From contig NZ_JAPIVQ010000004.1 of the NCBI RefSeq assembly GCF_026239675.1, positions 62,001-126,000 on the forward strand: a DNA stretch of 64,000 nucleotides. The letters are read 5' to 3'. Position 1 is the first letter of the stretch. Every line of letters begins with the position of its first letter. The translations under genes and the position numbers were made by a program. The DNA is from Pedobacter sp. PLR. GTDB lineage: Bacteria > Bacteroidota > Bacteroidia > Sphingobacteriales > Sphingobacteriaceae. Under the pieces are notes generated by a model, which worked only from the letters and a program-made list of their open reading frames with translations, did no database searches and was not told the DNA's origin. Of this stretch, positions 33,222 through 41,938 are shown in pieces.

Positions 33222-34028
33222 TTAAACTTTCTTGGCTTCATTCCAATACACATCCATTTCGGCAAGAGTCATATCCTGTAGCGCTTTACCATTTTCTTTG
33301 GCTTTACTTTCCAGGTACTGGAACCTCTTAATGAACTTCTTATTGGTTTTTTCCAGTGCATTTTCTGGATTGATATTGATGAAGCGGGCATAATTGATCA
33401 AAGAAAACAGCAGATCTCCAAACTCTTCCTCTGCCTTTTCTACATCTATGGCCTCATTGTCTTTGGTGTTGTATTCGTTTTTAAACTCCTGAAGTTCTTC
33501 TTCTACTTTATCCCAAACCTGAGTTTTATCGTCCCAGTCGAAACCAACACCTCTGGCTTTTTCCTGAATGCGACTGGCTTTAACCAGGGAAGGTAAGCCC
33601 GCCGGAACACCCGCCAACACCGATTTATTGCCTTCTTTAAGTTTAATCTGTTCCCAGTTGCGTTTTACATCATGTTCATCTTTGACTTCCACATCACCGT
33701 ATATGTGCGGGTGACGGTTAATCAGCTTATCACAAACACTGTTAAGTACATCAACAATTGTAAAGTCATTGGTTTCAGACGCGATTCTGGCATAGAATAC
33801 CAGGTGCATCATCACATCTCCAAGTTCCTTTTTTACTTCTTCCAGATCACCTTCAAGGATGGCATCCGACAATTCGTAGGTTTCTTCAATCGTCAGGTGA
33901 CGAAGGGTTTCCATGGTTTGTTTTTTATCCCATGGACAGTCGGTACGAAGGGTATCTAATACGGTTAACAACCTTTGGAAGGCGGTTGCTGGATCAGCAG
34001 CCGTTACTGGGGCGATATGATTGGGCAT
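33222..34028 (-). CDS. mazG: Nucleoside triphosphate pyrophosphohydrolase MazG
   Basis: 268 residues with two tandem MazG helical domains. The metal-binding residues are seen in the first (EETYELSDAILEGDLEEVKKELGDVMMHLVF) and again in the second (ELQEFKNEYN...DVEKAEEEFGDLLFSLINYAR). The first half also carries the conserved CPWDKKQTMETLRHLTIEETYEL. MazG cleaves NTPs, including damaged ones, to NMP and pyrophosphate, and in E. coli lowers (p)ppGpp effects. Cytosolic. It is followed upstream on the same strand by a small membrane protein gene and the AI-2E family transporter, but links between them are unclear. Confidence 0.95.
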   Translation of the reverse strand: MPNHIAPVTAADPATAFQRLLTVLDTLRTDCPWDKKQTMETLRHLTIEETYELSDAILEGDLEEVKKELGDVMMHLVFYARIASETNDFTIVDVLNSVCDKLINRHPHIYGDVEVKDEHDVKRNWEQIKLKEGNKSVLAGVPAGLPSLVKASRIQEKARGVGFDWDDKTQVWDKVEEELQEFKNEYNTKDNEAIDVEKAEEEFGDLLFSLINYARFININPENALEKTNKKFIKRFQYLESKAKENGKALQDMTLAEMDVYWNEAKKV

Positions 34029-34039
34029 TATTATGTGTT

Positions 34040-34336
34040 TTATTTAATGACGTTAAAGGTAATCATCATTGTGGTTAAAAAAAGAACAACCAGGCCGGAT
34101 AAGAAGATAATATCTGCTGTTTTTTCCATTCGCAGGTTCTCGCCTGCGGGTTTTCCCATGGAAATAAAAGAGAGGATACAGCTGGTCATAAACAATAAAA
34201 TGGCCAATGCTGTAGTCTCATCAATCAAGGTAACATCCTGCATTTTGGAAACCTTAATCGAGGTTAATACAATAAAACAAAGCCCTAAAAGGTTGGCTGA
34301 AGTATTTAAAATATGTGGGGAACGATTTTCTTTCAT
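34040..34336 (-). CDS. Small three-helix membrane protein of unknown function
   Basis: 98 residues with three hydrophobic stretches (about 13-27, 43-60 and 76-95), so an inner-membrane protein. The loop between the second and third contains MGKPAGENLRMEK. I recognise no family. It lies 22 bases after the AI-2E transporter gene and 11 bases before mazG on the same strand, so all three may be one operon. Confidence 0.65.
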   Translation of the reverse strand: MKENRSPHILNTSANLLGLCFIVLTSIKVSKMQDVTLIDETTALAILLFMTSCILSFISMGKPAGENLRMEKTADIIFLSGLVVLFLTTMMITFNVIK

Positions 34337-34358
34337 GAGGTCATATCCTGCGCTAAAT

Positions 34359-35474
34359 TTATTCCTGTTCTTCTAATTTGATGTTCTTGCTGAGGCGGTA
34401 AACTTTCCTTTTCTTATGCGGTTTATCTTCTCCACCAAGAAGGATTCCCCAGGGTTTTAAAGAATCCACACGGTCGAATATGATCTTCAACATGGCCAGA
34501 TAAGGGATGCATAAAAACATCCCTGAAATGCCCCAGACCATTTCCCCGATGACGATTCCGATAAAAGCAAACAAGGCGTTGATCTTTACTTTAGAGCCAA
34601 CTACCAATGGCATCAATATGTTTCCATCTACGGCATGAACAGCAATAAAGGCAACGATCACCAGCAATACCTTGGTGGCACCGGCAGTGGCAAAGGTGAT
34701 CAGCACACTGATCACTAAGGCACTAAATATCCCGATATAGGGGATGATGTTAAATATTCCGGTGATTAAACCCAGTAAAACTGCGTATTTCACGCCCAAC
34801 AACCAAAGTACCAGCATCATTAAACTGGTTACAATGACCATTTGCAGGAATAATCCGGTGATGTATTTCTTGATGATGTATTGAATTTGTCTGACGATTT
34901 CACTTACCTTTTCTGTGTGTTGTTCTTCAAACACGGAGGTTAAAAAGCTGAACAATACCCTTCTGTAGTTTAGCAGGAAGAAGGTGAACAGCAGCAGGAA
35001 AAAGAGGAATAATAAAGAAGTGGAGAGGGTGAGTAAGGTTGCGCCCACAAAAACAGCGCTGGTGGACAATACTTTTGAAGCCCCTTCTTTCACGTATTCG
35101 ATCTGTCTTTGTGCATTAACGCCAAAGTTAGAAGAGATCCACTGTTGCAGCTCATGGAAGGAGGTTTCTCCTTGTTGTTTTAGTAAGGGCCAGTCTTGCC
35201 AAAGATCTGTCAGCTGGTTGATCAGGAAAAACAGGATGCTGCTGATCACAGCAATCATCAGCACTACGGAAATGATCGAGGCCATACTTCTTTTTAAGCG
35301 GCATTTCTGTTCCAGAAAATTGGCCATTGGCAATAGTAAAACAGCCAGTAAAAATGAGGTAAGTAAGGGGGCCAGGATCGTTTGTCCTAAAATGGCGAGG
35401 TATCCTAAAGAAATAATAGAGAACAGTACTATCGCTAATTTAGTGTTAAATGGTTGAGTGAAACTGTTCTTCAT
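34359..35474 (-). CDS. AI-2E family transporter (membrane permease)
   Basis: 371 residues with about eight membrane segments, including a pair at the N-terminus, a soluble helical stretch (about 85-150, PLLKQQGETSFHELQQWISSNFG) and a C-terminal group containing YAVLLGLITGIFNIIPYIGIF and DGNILMPLVVGSKVKINALFAFIGIVIGEMVWG. The latter two motifs are diagnostic of the AI-2E family (UPF0118). Some members export autoinducer-2 and others sodium, so the substrate is not known. A basic tail (HKKRKVYRL) ends the protein. It leads a likely operon with the small membrane protein and mazG. Confidence 0.9.
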   Translation of the reverse strand: MKNSFTQPFNTKLAIVLFSIISLGYLAILGQTILAPLLTSFLLAVLLLPMANFLEQKCRLKRSMASIISVVLMIAVISSILFFLINQLTDLWQDWPLLKQQGETSFHELQQWISSNFGVNAQRQIEYVKEGASKVLSTSAVFVGATLLTLSTSLLFLFFLLLFTFFLLNYRRVLFSFLTSVFEEQHTEKVSEIVRQIQYIIKKYITGLFLQMVIVTSLMMLVLWLLGVKYAVLLGLITGIFNIIPYIGIFSALVISVLITFATAGATKVLLVIVAFIAVHAVDGNILMPLVVGSKVKINALFAFIGIVIGEMVWGISGMFLCIPYLAMLKIIFDRVDSLKPWGILLGGEDKPHKKRKVYRLSKNIKLEEQE

Positions 35475-35527
35475 ATCCGTTTTTAGGTGTTAAGATGAGC
35501 GTAATTTAGTAATTTACACCTAAAGAC

Positions 35528-35562
35528 AAATGCCTTGCCAAATATTCTTTAGCAAGGCATTT
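35528..35562 (-). terminator. Hairpin after the aldo/keto reductase gene
   Basis: Eleven-base perfect arms (35528-35538 and 35552-35562, core TGCCTTGC/GCAAGGCA) with a 13-base loop, 36 bases past the reductase stop on the minus strand. The T-rich stretch after it is interrupted, so it is a moderate terminator. Confidence 0.6.
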
Positions 35563-35598
35563 CCGGAGATGTCTTATTCTTTTTACAAGTAGGCCGGA

Positions 35599-36549
35599 TT
35601 ATTTCCAGCTACTTGCTTCGTCCAAAATAGCCATATCTTCTACATTCAATTTTAGCATCGCTGCTTTTTTAAGGTCTTCCAACTGCGAAAGGCTTGTTAC
35701 ACTGGCAATAGGAGCAGTTATTGAAGGGCGGGCAATCAGCCAGGCCAGCGATACGCTTGCCGGTGTGGCATTGTATTGCTCAGAAACTTCATCTAAAGCT
35801 TTCAGGATTTTGAAACCTCTGTCGTTCAGATAATTTTTAATCCCACCACCACGCTGACTTTTATTTAAGTCGGCTTCTGAACGGTATTTTCCGCTTAAGA
35901 AACCACTGGCCAAAGCGTAGTAATTGATCACACCGAGTTTATGCTCCAGCGCTACCTCCTCCAGGTCTTTTTCATATCCTTCACGGGAATACAAATTATA
36001 TTCCGGTTGGAAAGTCTGGTATTTTGGGAGACTCAATTGCTGAGCGGTTTCCAGGGCTTCTTTTAAACGCGCTGCGGAGTAGTTTGAAGCGCCAATCCAG
36101 CGGATCTTTCCTGCTCTGATCAGCTCATCATAGGCTTCCAGCGTTTCAGCGATCGGTGTATTCGGATCGTCGTAATGACTCTGATAAAGGTCTATATAAT
36201 CTGTTTTTAATCTTTTCAGGGAAGCGTCTACGCCTTCCAGGATGGTCTTTTTGGAAAGAGATTTCCCATTGCCCATATCCGCGCCGACTTTGGTAGCAAT
36301 GATCACTTCAGTGCGGTTTTTTCTCTTTTCCATCCAGTTACCGATGATGGTTTCAGATTCTCCACCGGAGTTGCCTGGATTCCATCTGGAATACACATCT
36401 GCGGTGTCGATAAAGTTGAAACCGGCTTCGGTAAAGCCGTCTAATATTTCAAAGGATTTAGCTTCGTCTATGGTCCAGCCAAAAACATTCCCGCCAAAAG
36501 TGATCGGGTATACAAATAAATCGGAGTTGCCTAATTTTCTTTTTTCCAT
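35599..36549 (-). CDS. Aldo/keto reductase
   Basis: 316 residues, the usual size. The family's catalytic tetrad can be placed: Asp and Tyr in FIDTADVYSRW, Lys in VIIATKVG, and His in YIDLYQSHYDDP. NADPH is the normal cofactor; the KRKNR and SITAPIASVTSLSQLEDL regions fit cofactor binding. Cytosolic. The substrate is not predictable from sequence; these enzymes reduce sugar aldehydes, ketones or quinones. It is the only gene of its unit, between a terminator hairpin and mnmD on the same strand. Confidence 0.9.
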   Translation of the reverse strand: MEKRKLGNSDLFVYPITFGGNVFGWTIDEAKSFEILDGFTEAGFNFIDTADVYSRWNPGNSGGESETIIGNWMEKRKNRTEVIIATKVGADMGNGKSLSKKTILEGVDASLKRLKTDYIDLYQSHYDDPNTPIAETLEAYDELIRAGKIRWIGASNYSAARLKEALETAQQLSLPKYQTFQPEYNLYSREGYEKDLEEVALEHKLGVINYYALASGFLSGKYRSEADLNKSQRGGGIKNYLNDRGFKILKALDEVSEQYNATPASVSLAWLIARPSITAPIASVTSLSQLEDLKKAAMLKLNVEDMAILDEASSWK

Positions 36550-36677
36550 TGCCAGCTATCTGTTGTTCTAATTGTTCGATGAACGTCTTTAATGATTTTT
36601 AAGGGCGTATCTATTTAACACCAAAAAAGAAGAAATTGTTGTACAACCGATAATTCAGCAATGGAAAATGACATTAG

Positions 36678-37340
36678 TTACAATTTCGTTCCCCTAAGCA
36701 TTTCTCTTTTACCGGGTGCACCAGGCAGTTTTTCGATGGTAAAACCATTGCTTTTTAAGGCACGTTTTAATTTTCCGGTGATGGCATAAGTCACAAAAGT
36801 TCCACCGGGTTTCAGGAAGCTACAGGTATGAGCAATGATTTCATCCGACCACATTTCCGGTTGGTGTTGTACGGAAAAGGCATCATAGTAAACGAGGTCA
36901 AATGTAGCAGGAGCTTGAAACTGATCCAGGGTGGTATGTGGGATAACTAATTCCTGACCAGGTAAAAGTTCTACCGGTGCTTTTAGCGCCTCTATATAAT
37001 TGTTTTCTAAACTATTCCAGATGTTTTCAGGAACATATTGCTGATAACCGGTAGATTTCAACGCTTCCGGTTCTAAGGGGAAAGCCTCTAATCCGGTATA
37101 TTTAAGTTCCAGGTTTTGTGCTACGGCAAGTTCCAATGTCAGCAGGAAGTTCAGTCCCGTACCAAACCCGATTTCCAGAATGGAGATTTCGCGTTGGTTG
37201 GCAGCTACGTGCTTTAATCCAGCTTCAATAAATACATGTTTACTTTCTTGTAAAGCACCATGTTTGGAATGATAATGTTCGCCAATTGTTTCGTTAAATA
37301 GCGTGTTGGAGCCGTCGGCAGTTAAGGTTATAATATTCAT
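36678..37340 (-). CDS. mnmD: tRNA 5-methylaminomethyl-2-thiouridine methyltransferase MnmD
   Basis: 220 residues of a Rossmann-fold methyltransferase. The SAM-binding ISILEIGFGTGLNFLLTLELA and the catalytic region FDLVYYDAFSVQHQPEMWSDE are typical of the MnmD half of MnmC. MnmD finishes the mnm5s2U wobble modification of tRNAs for Lys, Glu and Gln by methylating nm5s2U. In gamma-proteobacteria it is fused to an FAD domain (MnmC(o)); here it stands alone, as is usual in Bacteroidota and Firmicutes. Cytosolic, no signal peptide. Confidence 0.9.
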   Translation of the reverse strand: MNIITLTADGSNTLFNETIGEHYHSKHGALQESKHVFIEAGLKHVAANQREISILEIGFGTGLNFLLTLELAVAQNLELKYTGLEAFPLEPEALKSTGYQQYVPENIWNSLENNYIEALKAPVELLPGQELVIPHTTLDQFQAPATFDLVYYDAFSVQHQPEMWSDEIIAHTCSFLKPGGTFVTYAITGKLKRALKSNGFTIEKLPGAPGKREMLRGTKL

Positions 37341-37458
37341 TTTTACAGAAGAGCGGCAAGTTTATGGATGAAACCGCAAGATAATGTTTTTTAAATGGTG
37401 CTGCCGAAGCTTTTGTGATTCTTAAAAAGGTTTGTAGCTTTAAGCATCAATTGTAATC

Positions 37459-37794
37459 ATGGATATAGAAACTTTTAGAACCTACTGCCTTAGTTTAAAA
37501 GGTACCACCGAAGGCATGAAATGGGACCACCTTTGTTTCATGATCGCGGAAAAACTGTTTGTGATCATTGATCTGGAATTGGGAAGCTTCTCGCTGAAAT
37601 GTGATCCGGAAGATTTTGATGCACTGGTAGGAAGACCGGGGATTGAACAGGCATCACATATGGCGAAAAGGCAATGGATCAAAGTTAGTGGACTTGAGGT
37701 CATGCCGGAAGAAGAGCTGAAAAGCCGTATTGCAATTTCCAGAGCATTGATCATGGCAAAGCTGAGCAAGAAAGCACAGGCCTTGTATATTTGA
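37459..37794 (+). CDS. MmcQ/YjbR family protein
   Basis: 111 residues of the MmcQ/YjbR (CyaY-like) fold. The pattern MDIETFRTYCLSLKGTTEGMKWDHLCFMI near the N-terminus and SLKCDPEDFDALVGRPGIEQASHMAKRQWIKV in the middle is conserved in the family, which includes E. coli YjbR, proposed to bind DNA. The biochemical role is not established. It is divergent from mnmD and followed by a strong bidirectional terminator. Confidence 0.88.
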   Translation: MDIETFRTYCLSLKGTTEGMKWDHLCFMIAEKLFVIIDLELGSFSLKCDPEDFDALVGRPGIEQASHMAKRQWIKVSGLEVMPEEELKSRIAISRALIMAKLSKKAQALYI

Positions 37795-37866
37795 TAACAG
37801 CATAACGGTTAAAGAATACATCAGCAAAACCTTAGAGGTAACAAGCTGAATATTATTACTAAATAA

Positions 37867-37901
37867 AAAGCGCGGCCTCCGGTTAATGGAGGCCGCGCTT
37901 T
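37867..37901. terminator. Bidirectional terminator, MmcQ/YjbR gene and pepO-type gene
   Basis: Fourteen-base perfect arms (37867-37880 and 37888-37901, GC-rich core) with a 7-base loop. A residues flank the left side, giving a T tract for the minus-strand peptidase gene, whose stop is 21 bases away. Confidence 0.9.
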
Positions 37902-37921
37902 AGGTTAAAGGCAGATTTGGA

Positions 37922-39955
37922 TTACCACATCCTGATTCTGTCTTCTGGTTTTTTATACAATTTATCACCTGGTTTCACATCAAAAGCTTTATACCAGGCA
38001 TCCATATTTACAGGTGCGCCAATCGTTCTGAATGGACCAGGAGAGTGTGGATCTGTTTTGATCAGTTGTGCTGCGGTTTCATCCAGGACATTTCCTCTCC
38101 ATACCTGCGCCCAGGATAAGAAGAAGCGTTGGTCAGGTGTAAAACCATCAATTTTATCTTCAGTCTGTCCTTGTTTGGTTAATTTAAAGGCAGTATAAGC
38201 TGCATTTAAGCCACCAAGGTCACCTATGTTTTCGCCCATGGTTAGTTTCCCGATCACGTGAACGGTATCCAATACGGTATAAGCATCGAATTGCTCGCCA
38301 AGAGCCTTGGTTTTTGCTTCAAATTTAACCTTGTCTTCCGGTGTCCACCAGTTGCGTAAGTTTCCGTCTTTGTCGTATTGACTTCCAGAATCATCAAAAC
38401 CATGCGACATTTCATGACCGATAACAGCACCGATACCACCATAATTTACGGCATCATCGGCATTAGGATCGAAGAAAGGGAACTGAAGAATTCCGGCAGG
38501 GAACACAATTTCATTCATTGTTGGACTATAATACGCATTTACAGTAGGAGGGGTCATCCCGAAACGGGTACGGTCTACCGGTTTACCCAGCTGAGTAACC
38601 ATCTCATTATAGCCCCATGCACCAGCATTACGTAGGTTTTGCAGGTAAGTAGTACGGGTAATCGTTAAACCTTCATAATCTTTCCATTTGTCAGGGTAAC
38701 CGATTTTAGGAACAAAAGCATTTAATTTTTCCAGTGCTTTTCCTTTGGTCACATCGCTCATCCATTCCAGGTTGTTGATTCTGATCTCAAATGCTTTTCT
38801 AAGATTCGCAATTAATTCTGTCATGCGGACTTTTGCATCTGGCTTGAAATATTGAGCCACATACAACTGTCCCAGCAATTCACCAACGGTACCATCGGTA
38901 AGCTGCGACATGCGTTGCCATCTTGGGGTTTGTATTTTCTGACCGGTTTGTGCCTGTGTAAAGGCAAAAGAAGCATTCACAAAAGGGCTGCTCAGGTTAG
39001 ATGCCGCCGATTTTAACACGTTCCACTCCAGGTAGGTTTTCCAGTCGGCCACAGGAACAGTTTTTAACATGCCGTCCAGGCTGACAAAGAATTTAGGTGA
39101 AGAAACGAGGATCGTATCTTGTCCGTTGACCTTAAATTTAGGGAGCATAGTTGCCCAATTCAATTGAGGGGTAGTTTTGCTAAAGTCGGCAACGGTAAAT
39201 TTATTGTAGGTTTTATGCGGATCACGCATTTCCACTCTTGCCATTTGCGCTTCTGCCAGTTGTTTTTCAATGGCCATCACGGTAGCGGCTTTTTTCTTTG
39301 CTTCGGCAGGACTGTTACCAGTTAGCGTAAACAACGTAGTCATGTACTTATCATACGCTTCTCTGATTTTTACACTTCTGCTGTCATCTTTCAGGTAATA
39401 ATCACGGTCAGGTAAGGAAGTTCCTCCCTGTCCAAGCTGTGGCATGTATTTGTTAACGTTTTTTCTATCCTGGCCAACATAGAAGCTGAACATAGGTGAA
39501 GCCAGGCCGGTGGTTCTCAGGTAAGCAGCATGATCTAGAATACCTTGAAGGTCTCTGATCTGCTTGATTTTTTCCAGGTCAGCCTTAATCGGCGTATAAC
39601 CTAGTTTCTCAATGGTTACGCTGTCCATCGCAGCGGCATAAAAATCGCCTACGCGTCTTTTTACAGAACCTGCGGGAGCGGATTTGTCGGCTGCTGCATC
39701 TTCTACCAATCCTTTTACGGCATTGATATTGAAGTCGCGGAGCGCATTGAAGCTTCCCCAACGTGTTTCTTTAGCAGGAACAGGGTTGTTTTTGATCCAG
39801 GTGCCACTGGCATATTGGTAGAAATCATCACCTGGTTTAACGGTAAGATCCATATTTGCAGGATCGATGAATTTCATCGGTGCTTGCGCATTTGCAGTGT
39901 AGCTGGCAGCCACAATCCCCAAAGCAGCAAAATAGCTTTTCAGTTTAGTAGTCAT
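37922..39955 (-). CDS. M13-family metallopeptidase (PepO/neprilysin-like)
   Basis: 677 residues with an N-terminal signal peptide (FAALGIVAASYTANAQAP), so secreted to the periplasm or beyond. The zinc site is in GAVIGHEMSHGFDDSG (HExxH), and the third ligand lies in TMGENIGDLGGLNAAY. A large N-terminal helical half (about 40-380) closes over the active site, as in neprilysin. These enzymes cut short peptides. The length is standard for the bacterial group. It stands alone on the minus strand and ends at the bidirectional terminator. Confidence 0.95.
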   Translation of the reverse strand: MTTKLKSYFAALGIVAASYTANAQAPMKFIDPANMDLTVKPGDDFYQYASGTWIKNNPVPAKETRWGSFNALRDFNINAVKGLVEDAAADKSAPAGSVKRRVGDFYAAAMDSVTIEKLGYTPIKADLEKIKQIRDLQGILDHAAYLRTTGLASPMFSFYVGQDRKNVNKYMPQLGQGGTSLPDRDYYLKDDSRSVKIREAYDKYMTTLFTLTGNSPAEAKKKAATVMAIEKQLAEAQMARVEMRDPHKTYNKFTVADFSKTTPQLNWATMLPKFKVNGQDTILVSSPKFFVSLDGMLKTVPVADWKTYLEWNVLKSAASNLSSPFVNASFAFTQAQTGQKIQTPRWQRMSQLTDGTVGELLGQLYVAQYFKPDAKVRMTELIANLRKAFEIRINNLEWMSDVTKGKALEKLNAFVPKIGYPDKWKDYEGLTITRTTYLQNLRNAGAWGYNEMVTQLGKPVDRTRFGMTPPTVNAYYSPTMNEIVFPAGILQFPFFDPNADDAVNYGGIGAVIGHEMSHGFDDSGSQYDKDGNLRNWWTPEDKVKFEAKTKALGEQFDAYTVLDTVHVIGKLTMGENIGDLGGLNAAYTAFKLTKQGQTEDKIDGFTPDQRFFLSWAQVWRGNVLDETAAQLIKTDPHSPGPFRTIGAPVNMDAWYKAFDVKPGDKLYKKPEDRIRMW

Positions 39956-40235
39956 AAATAGTTAGTTAGTAGCGGAGGGAAAGAATTATCTCCTTATCCT
40001 TCATTGTATGAATGTAGGAAATCGCTGGAAACAAACCATATATCTATTAAAAATATTACTTATTGAACCAGTAATATAACTTGGCTAAACCTAGTCTCCT
40101 GAATATTACCCCCGTAAATAGAACTATCTTGATCGCTTTCATGTCTTGGGTTTTTATATCTATTTAACATATTTTAACACAATTTATTGTGTGATGCTAC
40201 GAAAATTATGATATAAGGGCCCCGAAGCTTTTTGT

Positions 40236-41129
40236 TTAGGACACTTTTTTAAGGCGTTGTCGCTGACCGATATATAAGCCCAGAACCACCAGGAAGGTTC
40301 CGCATATGGTGTACCAGGTGATCGGTTCATTCATCAGCCACCAGGCATAAAAGAAACCGAATAGCGGACATAGAAAGAGCCATAACGAGGCTTTTACAGT
40401 ATCGAGTTTCAAGAGGAAGAACCAGCAGATCAACCCGATCACGGAAACGGCAAGACTCAGCCATAATACGGAATACCAAAAAGTAGCATCCGGCTGGAAG
40501 GATTGTAAATCGCCAAAAACAAGGGTTACAGGGAGCAGGAAGAGGCCGCCGAGGGTAACCTGCCATCCGTTGATCAATAGATTTGGTAAGGTCCAGGTAA
40601 CCCTTGCATAGTAAACGCTGGCAAAAGAAACGACCACCATACTGAGCATAAGCAAACCTATTCCCATCAGACTGGTACTTTGATTTCCTAATAATGGATA
40701 AGTGGCGAAAGCGATTCCTGTCATCCCAAGAACGATACTTAATATTTCTGCTGCGGAAGGTTTTCTGCCCATCAGCCAGGAAGAAAAAAGAACAATGAGT
40801 AATGGATTGGTGGAAACGGCTAAACTCCCAATCCCTGCAGCGGTGAACTTCATGGCATAGACATACAGTCCAAGGTATACCGCGGTATTGAGGAAGCCAA
40901 AAATGGCCAGTTGTCTCCATTCCGTCGCATTCGGCAGACGGTAGACTTTATCTTTGCTGATCCCATAACAATAGCCCAGTAACACAATTCCCGCCAGGAA
41001 AAAACGAAGATTGGCCAGGATCAGTGGTGGTGCAGATCGTACCCCGAATTTAGTAGCTACGGATGCAGATGCCCAAAGCATTGCAAATAATACCCCGATC
41101 CCAATCGTCTTTATTGTCCCTTTTGTCAT
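40236..41129 (-). CDS. EamA/DMT-superfamily transporter
   Basis: 297 residues with ten predicted membrane helices in two EamA repeats (about 5-140 and 150-290). Typical pieces are MLWASASVATKFGVR at the start and the LAVSVIGLICWFFLLKLDTVKASLWLFLCPLFGFFYAWWLM block in the second repeat. DMT proteins export or import amino acids, nucleosides or metabolites; the substrate cannot be read. The basic tail RQRLKKVS fits a cytosolic C-terminus. It is divergent from the ECF sigma gene, leaving about 205 bases for both promoters. Confidence 0.87.
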   Translation of the reverse strand: MTKGTIKTIGIGVLFAMLWASASVATKFGVRSAPPLILANLRFFLAGIVLLGYCYGISKDKVYRLPNATEWRQLAIFGFLNTAVYLGLYVYAMKFTAAGIGSLAVSTNPLLIVLFSSWLMGRKPSAAEILSIVLGMTGIAFATYPLLGNQSTSLMGIGLLMLSMVVVSFASVYYARVTWTLPNLLINGWQVTLGGLFLLPVTLVFGDLQSFQPDATFWYSVLWLSLAVSVIGLICWFFLLKLDTVKASLWLFLCPLFGFFYAWWLMNEPITWYTICGTFLVVLGLYIGQRQRLKKVS

Positions 41130-41273
41130 TTCGATTTAAACCTAAGAAAATTGCTGATTTTTTGAAAGCTTTATAGCTTAAGAAAGCGATAAAATACTTT
41201 TTAGTCGCCTTATTGTGCAAGAACTTAATGAAAACTTAACGGTTATGGTGCCGGTACTCTTTTTCCATTCCTT

Positions 41274-41281
41274 TACTTTTG
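41274..41281 (+). promoter_or_regulatory. -7 promoter box of the ECF sigma gene (TACTTTTG)
   Basis: Exact TAnnTTTG match, 53 bases before the TTG start of the sigma gene. It suggests housekeeping-sigma transcription of the regulator. No -33 TTG at the standard spacing. Confidence 0.45.
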
Positions 41282-41334
41282 CATTTAAATTTATATATTG
41301 TATCACCAAATAAATCAACCTAAGACCATTTTTA

Positions 41335-41877
41335 TTGAAACAGCTAACAGACCTGGCATTGCTGGCCTTATTGAGAGAAGATGATAATGACGCGTTTAAT
41401 GAGATCTATTCGCGCTATTGGGACGTGGTTTATGCAATTGCCTGTAAGAAGCTGAACAATAGGGAGGAGGCGAAAGATGTGGTTCATGATTTATTTATGG
41501 TGATCTGGCTGAAACGCCATTCTTTAAAAATTACCACCACCTTTATCGGGTTCATCTATACCATTTTAAAAAATAAGCTGACTGATCTCAATCGCCGCCA
41601 AACTTTACGCGTTAAACACGATGTAGAGTTTTTAAAGATCAGCGAGGAGACCGATCATTCGCTTTTCGAACAATATACGGCTAAGGAGATGGCCGGTCAT
41701 TTGAGACTGGAAATCCAGAGCATGCCAGATGGGATGCGTAAAGTTTTTCAAATGAGCAGAGAAGAAGAACTTTCTGTAAATGAGATTGCCGGCCGACTCT
41801 CTATTTCTTCTCAAACGGTAAAGAATCAAATTACCAGCGCGCTGAAAAGACTGCGTATCAAGTATCCATTCCAGTGA
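41335..41877 (+). CDS. ECF-type RNA polymerase sigma factor
   Basis: 180 residues. Region 2 (about 20-90) holds DAFNEIYSRYWDVVYAIACKKL and the DVVHDLFMVIWLKR core-binding stretch. Region 4 (about 120-178) holds SMPDGMRKVFQMSREEELSVNEIAGRLSISSQTVKNQITSALKRLR. This is the type of sigma factor that, with a FecR anti-sigma, controls SusC/SusD transporters in Bacteroidota. The start codon is TTG; the sequence from there aligns with family N-termini and no ATG precedes it. It is followed by fecR (61-base gap), susC and susD on the same strand, so the four genes are one cell-surface-signalling module. Confidence 0.93.
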   Translation: MKQLTDLALLALLREDDNDAFNEIYSRYWDVVYAIACKKLNNREEAKDVVHDLFMVIWLKRHSLKITTTFIGFIYTILKNKLTDLNRRQTLRVKHDVEFLKISEETDHSLFEQYTAKEMAGHLRLEIQSMPDGMRKVFQMSREEELSVNEIAGRLSISSQTVKNQITSALKRLRIKYPFQ

Positions 41878-41938
41878 TAAAAAAAAGATAATTTTCTCAT
41901 AGTACCTCTTCGCGCCTCGTTCGTTATGTATTTAGTAT

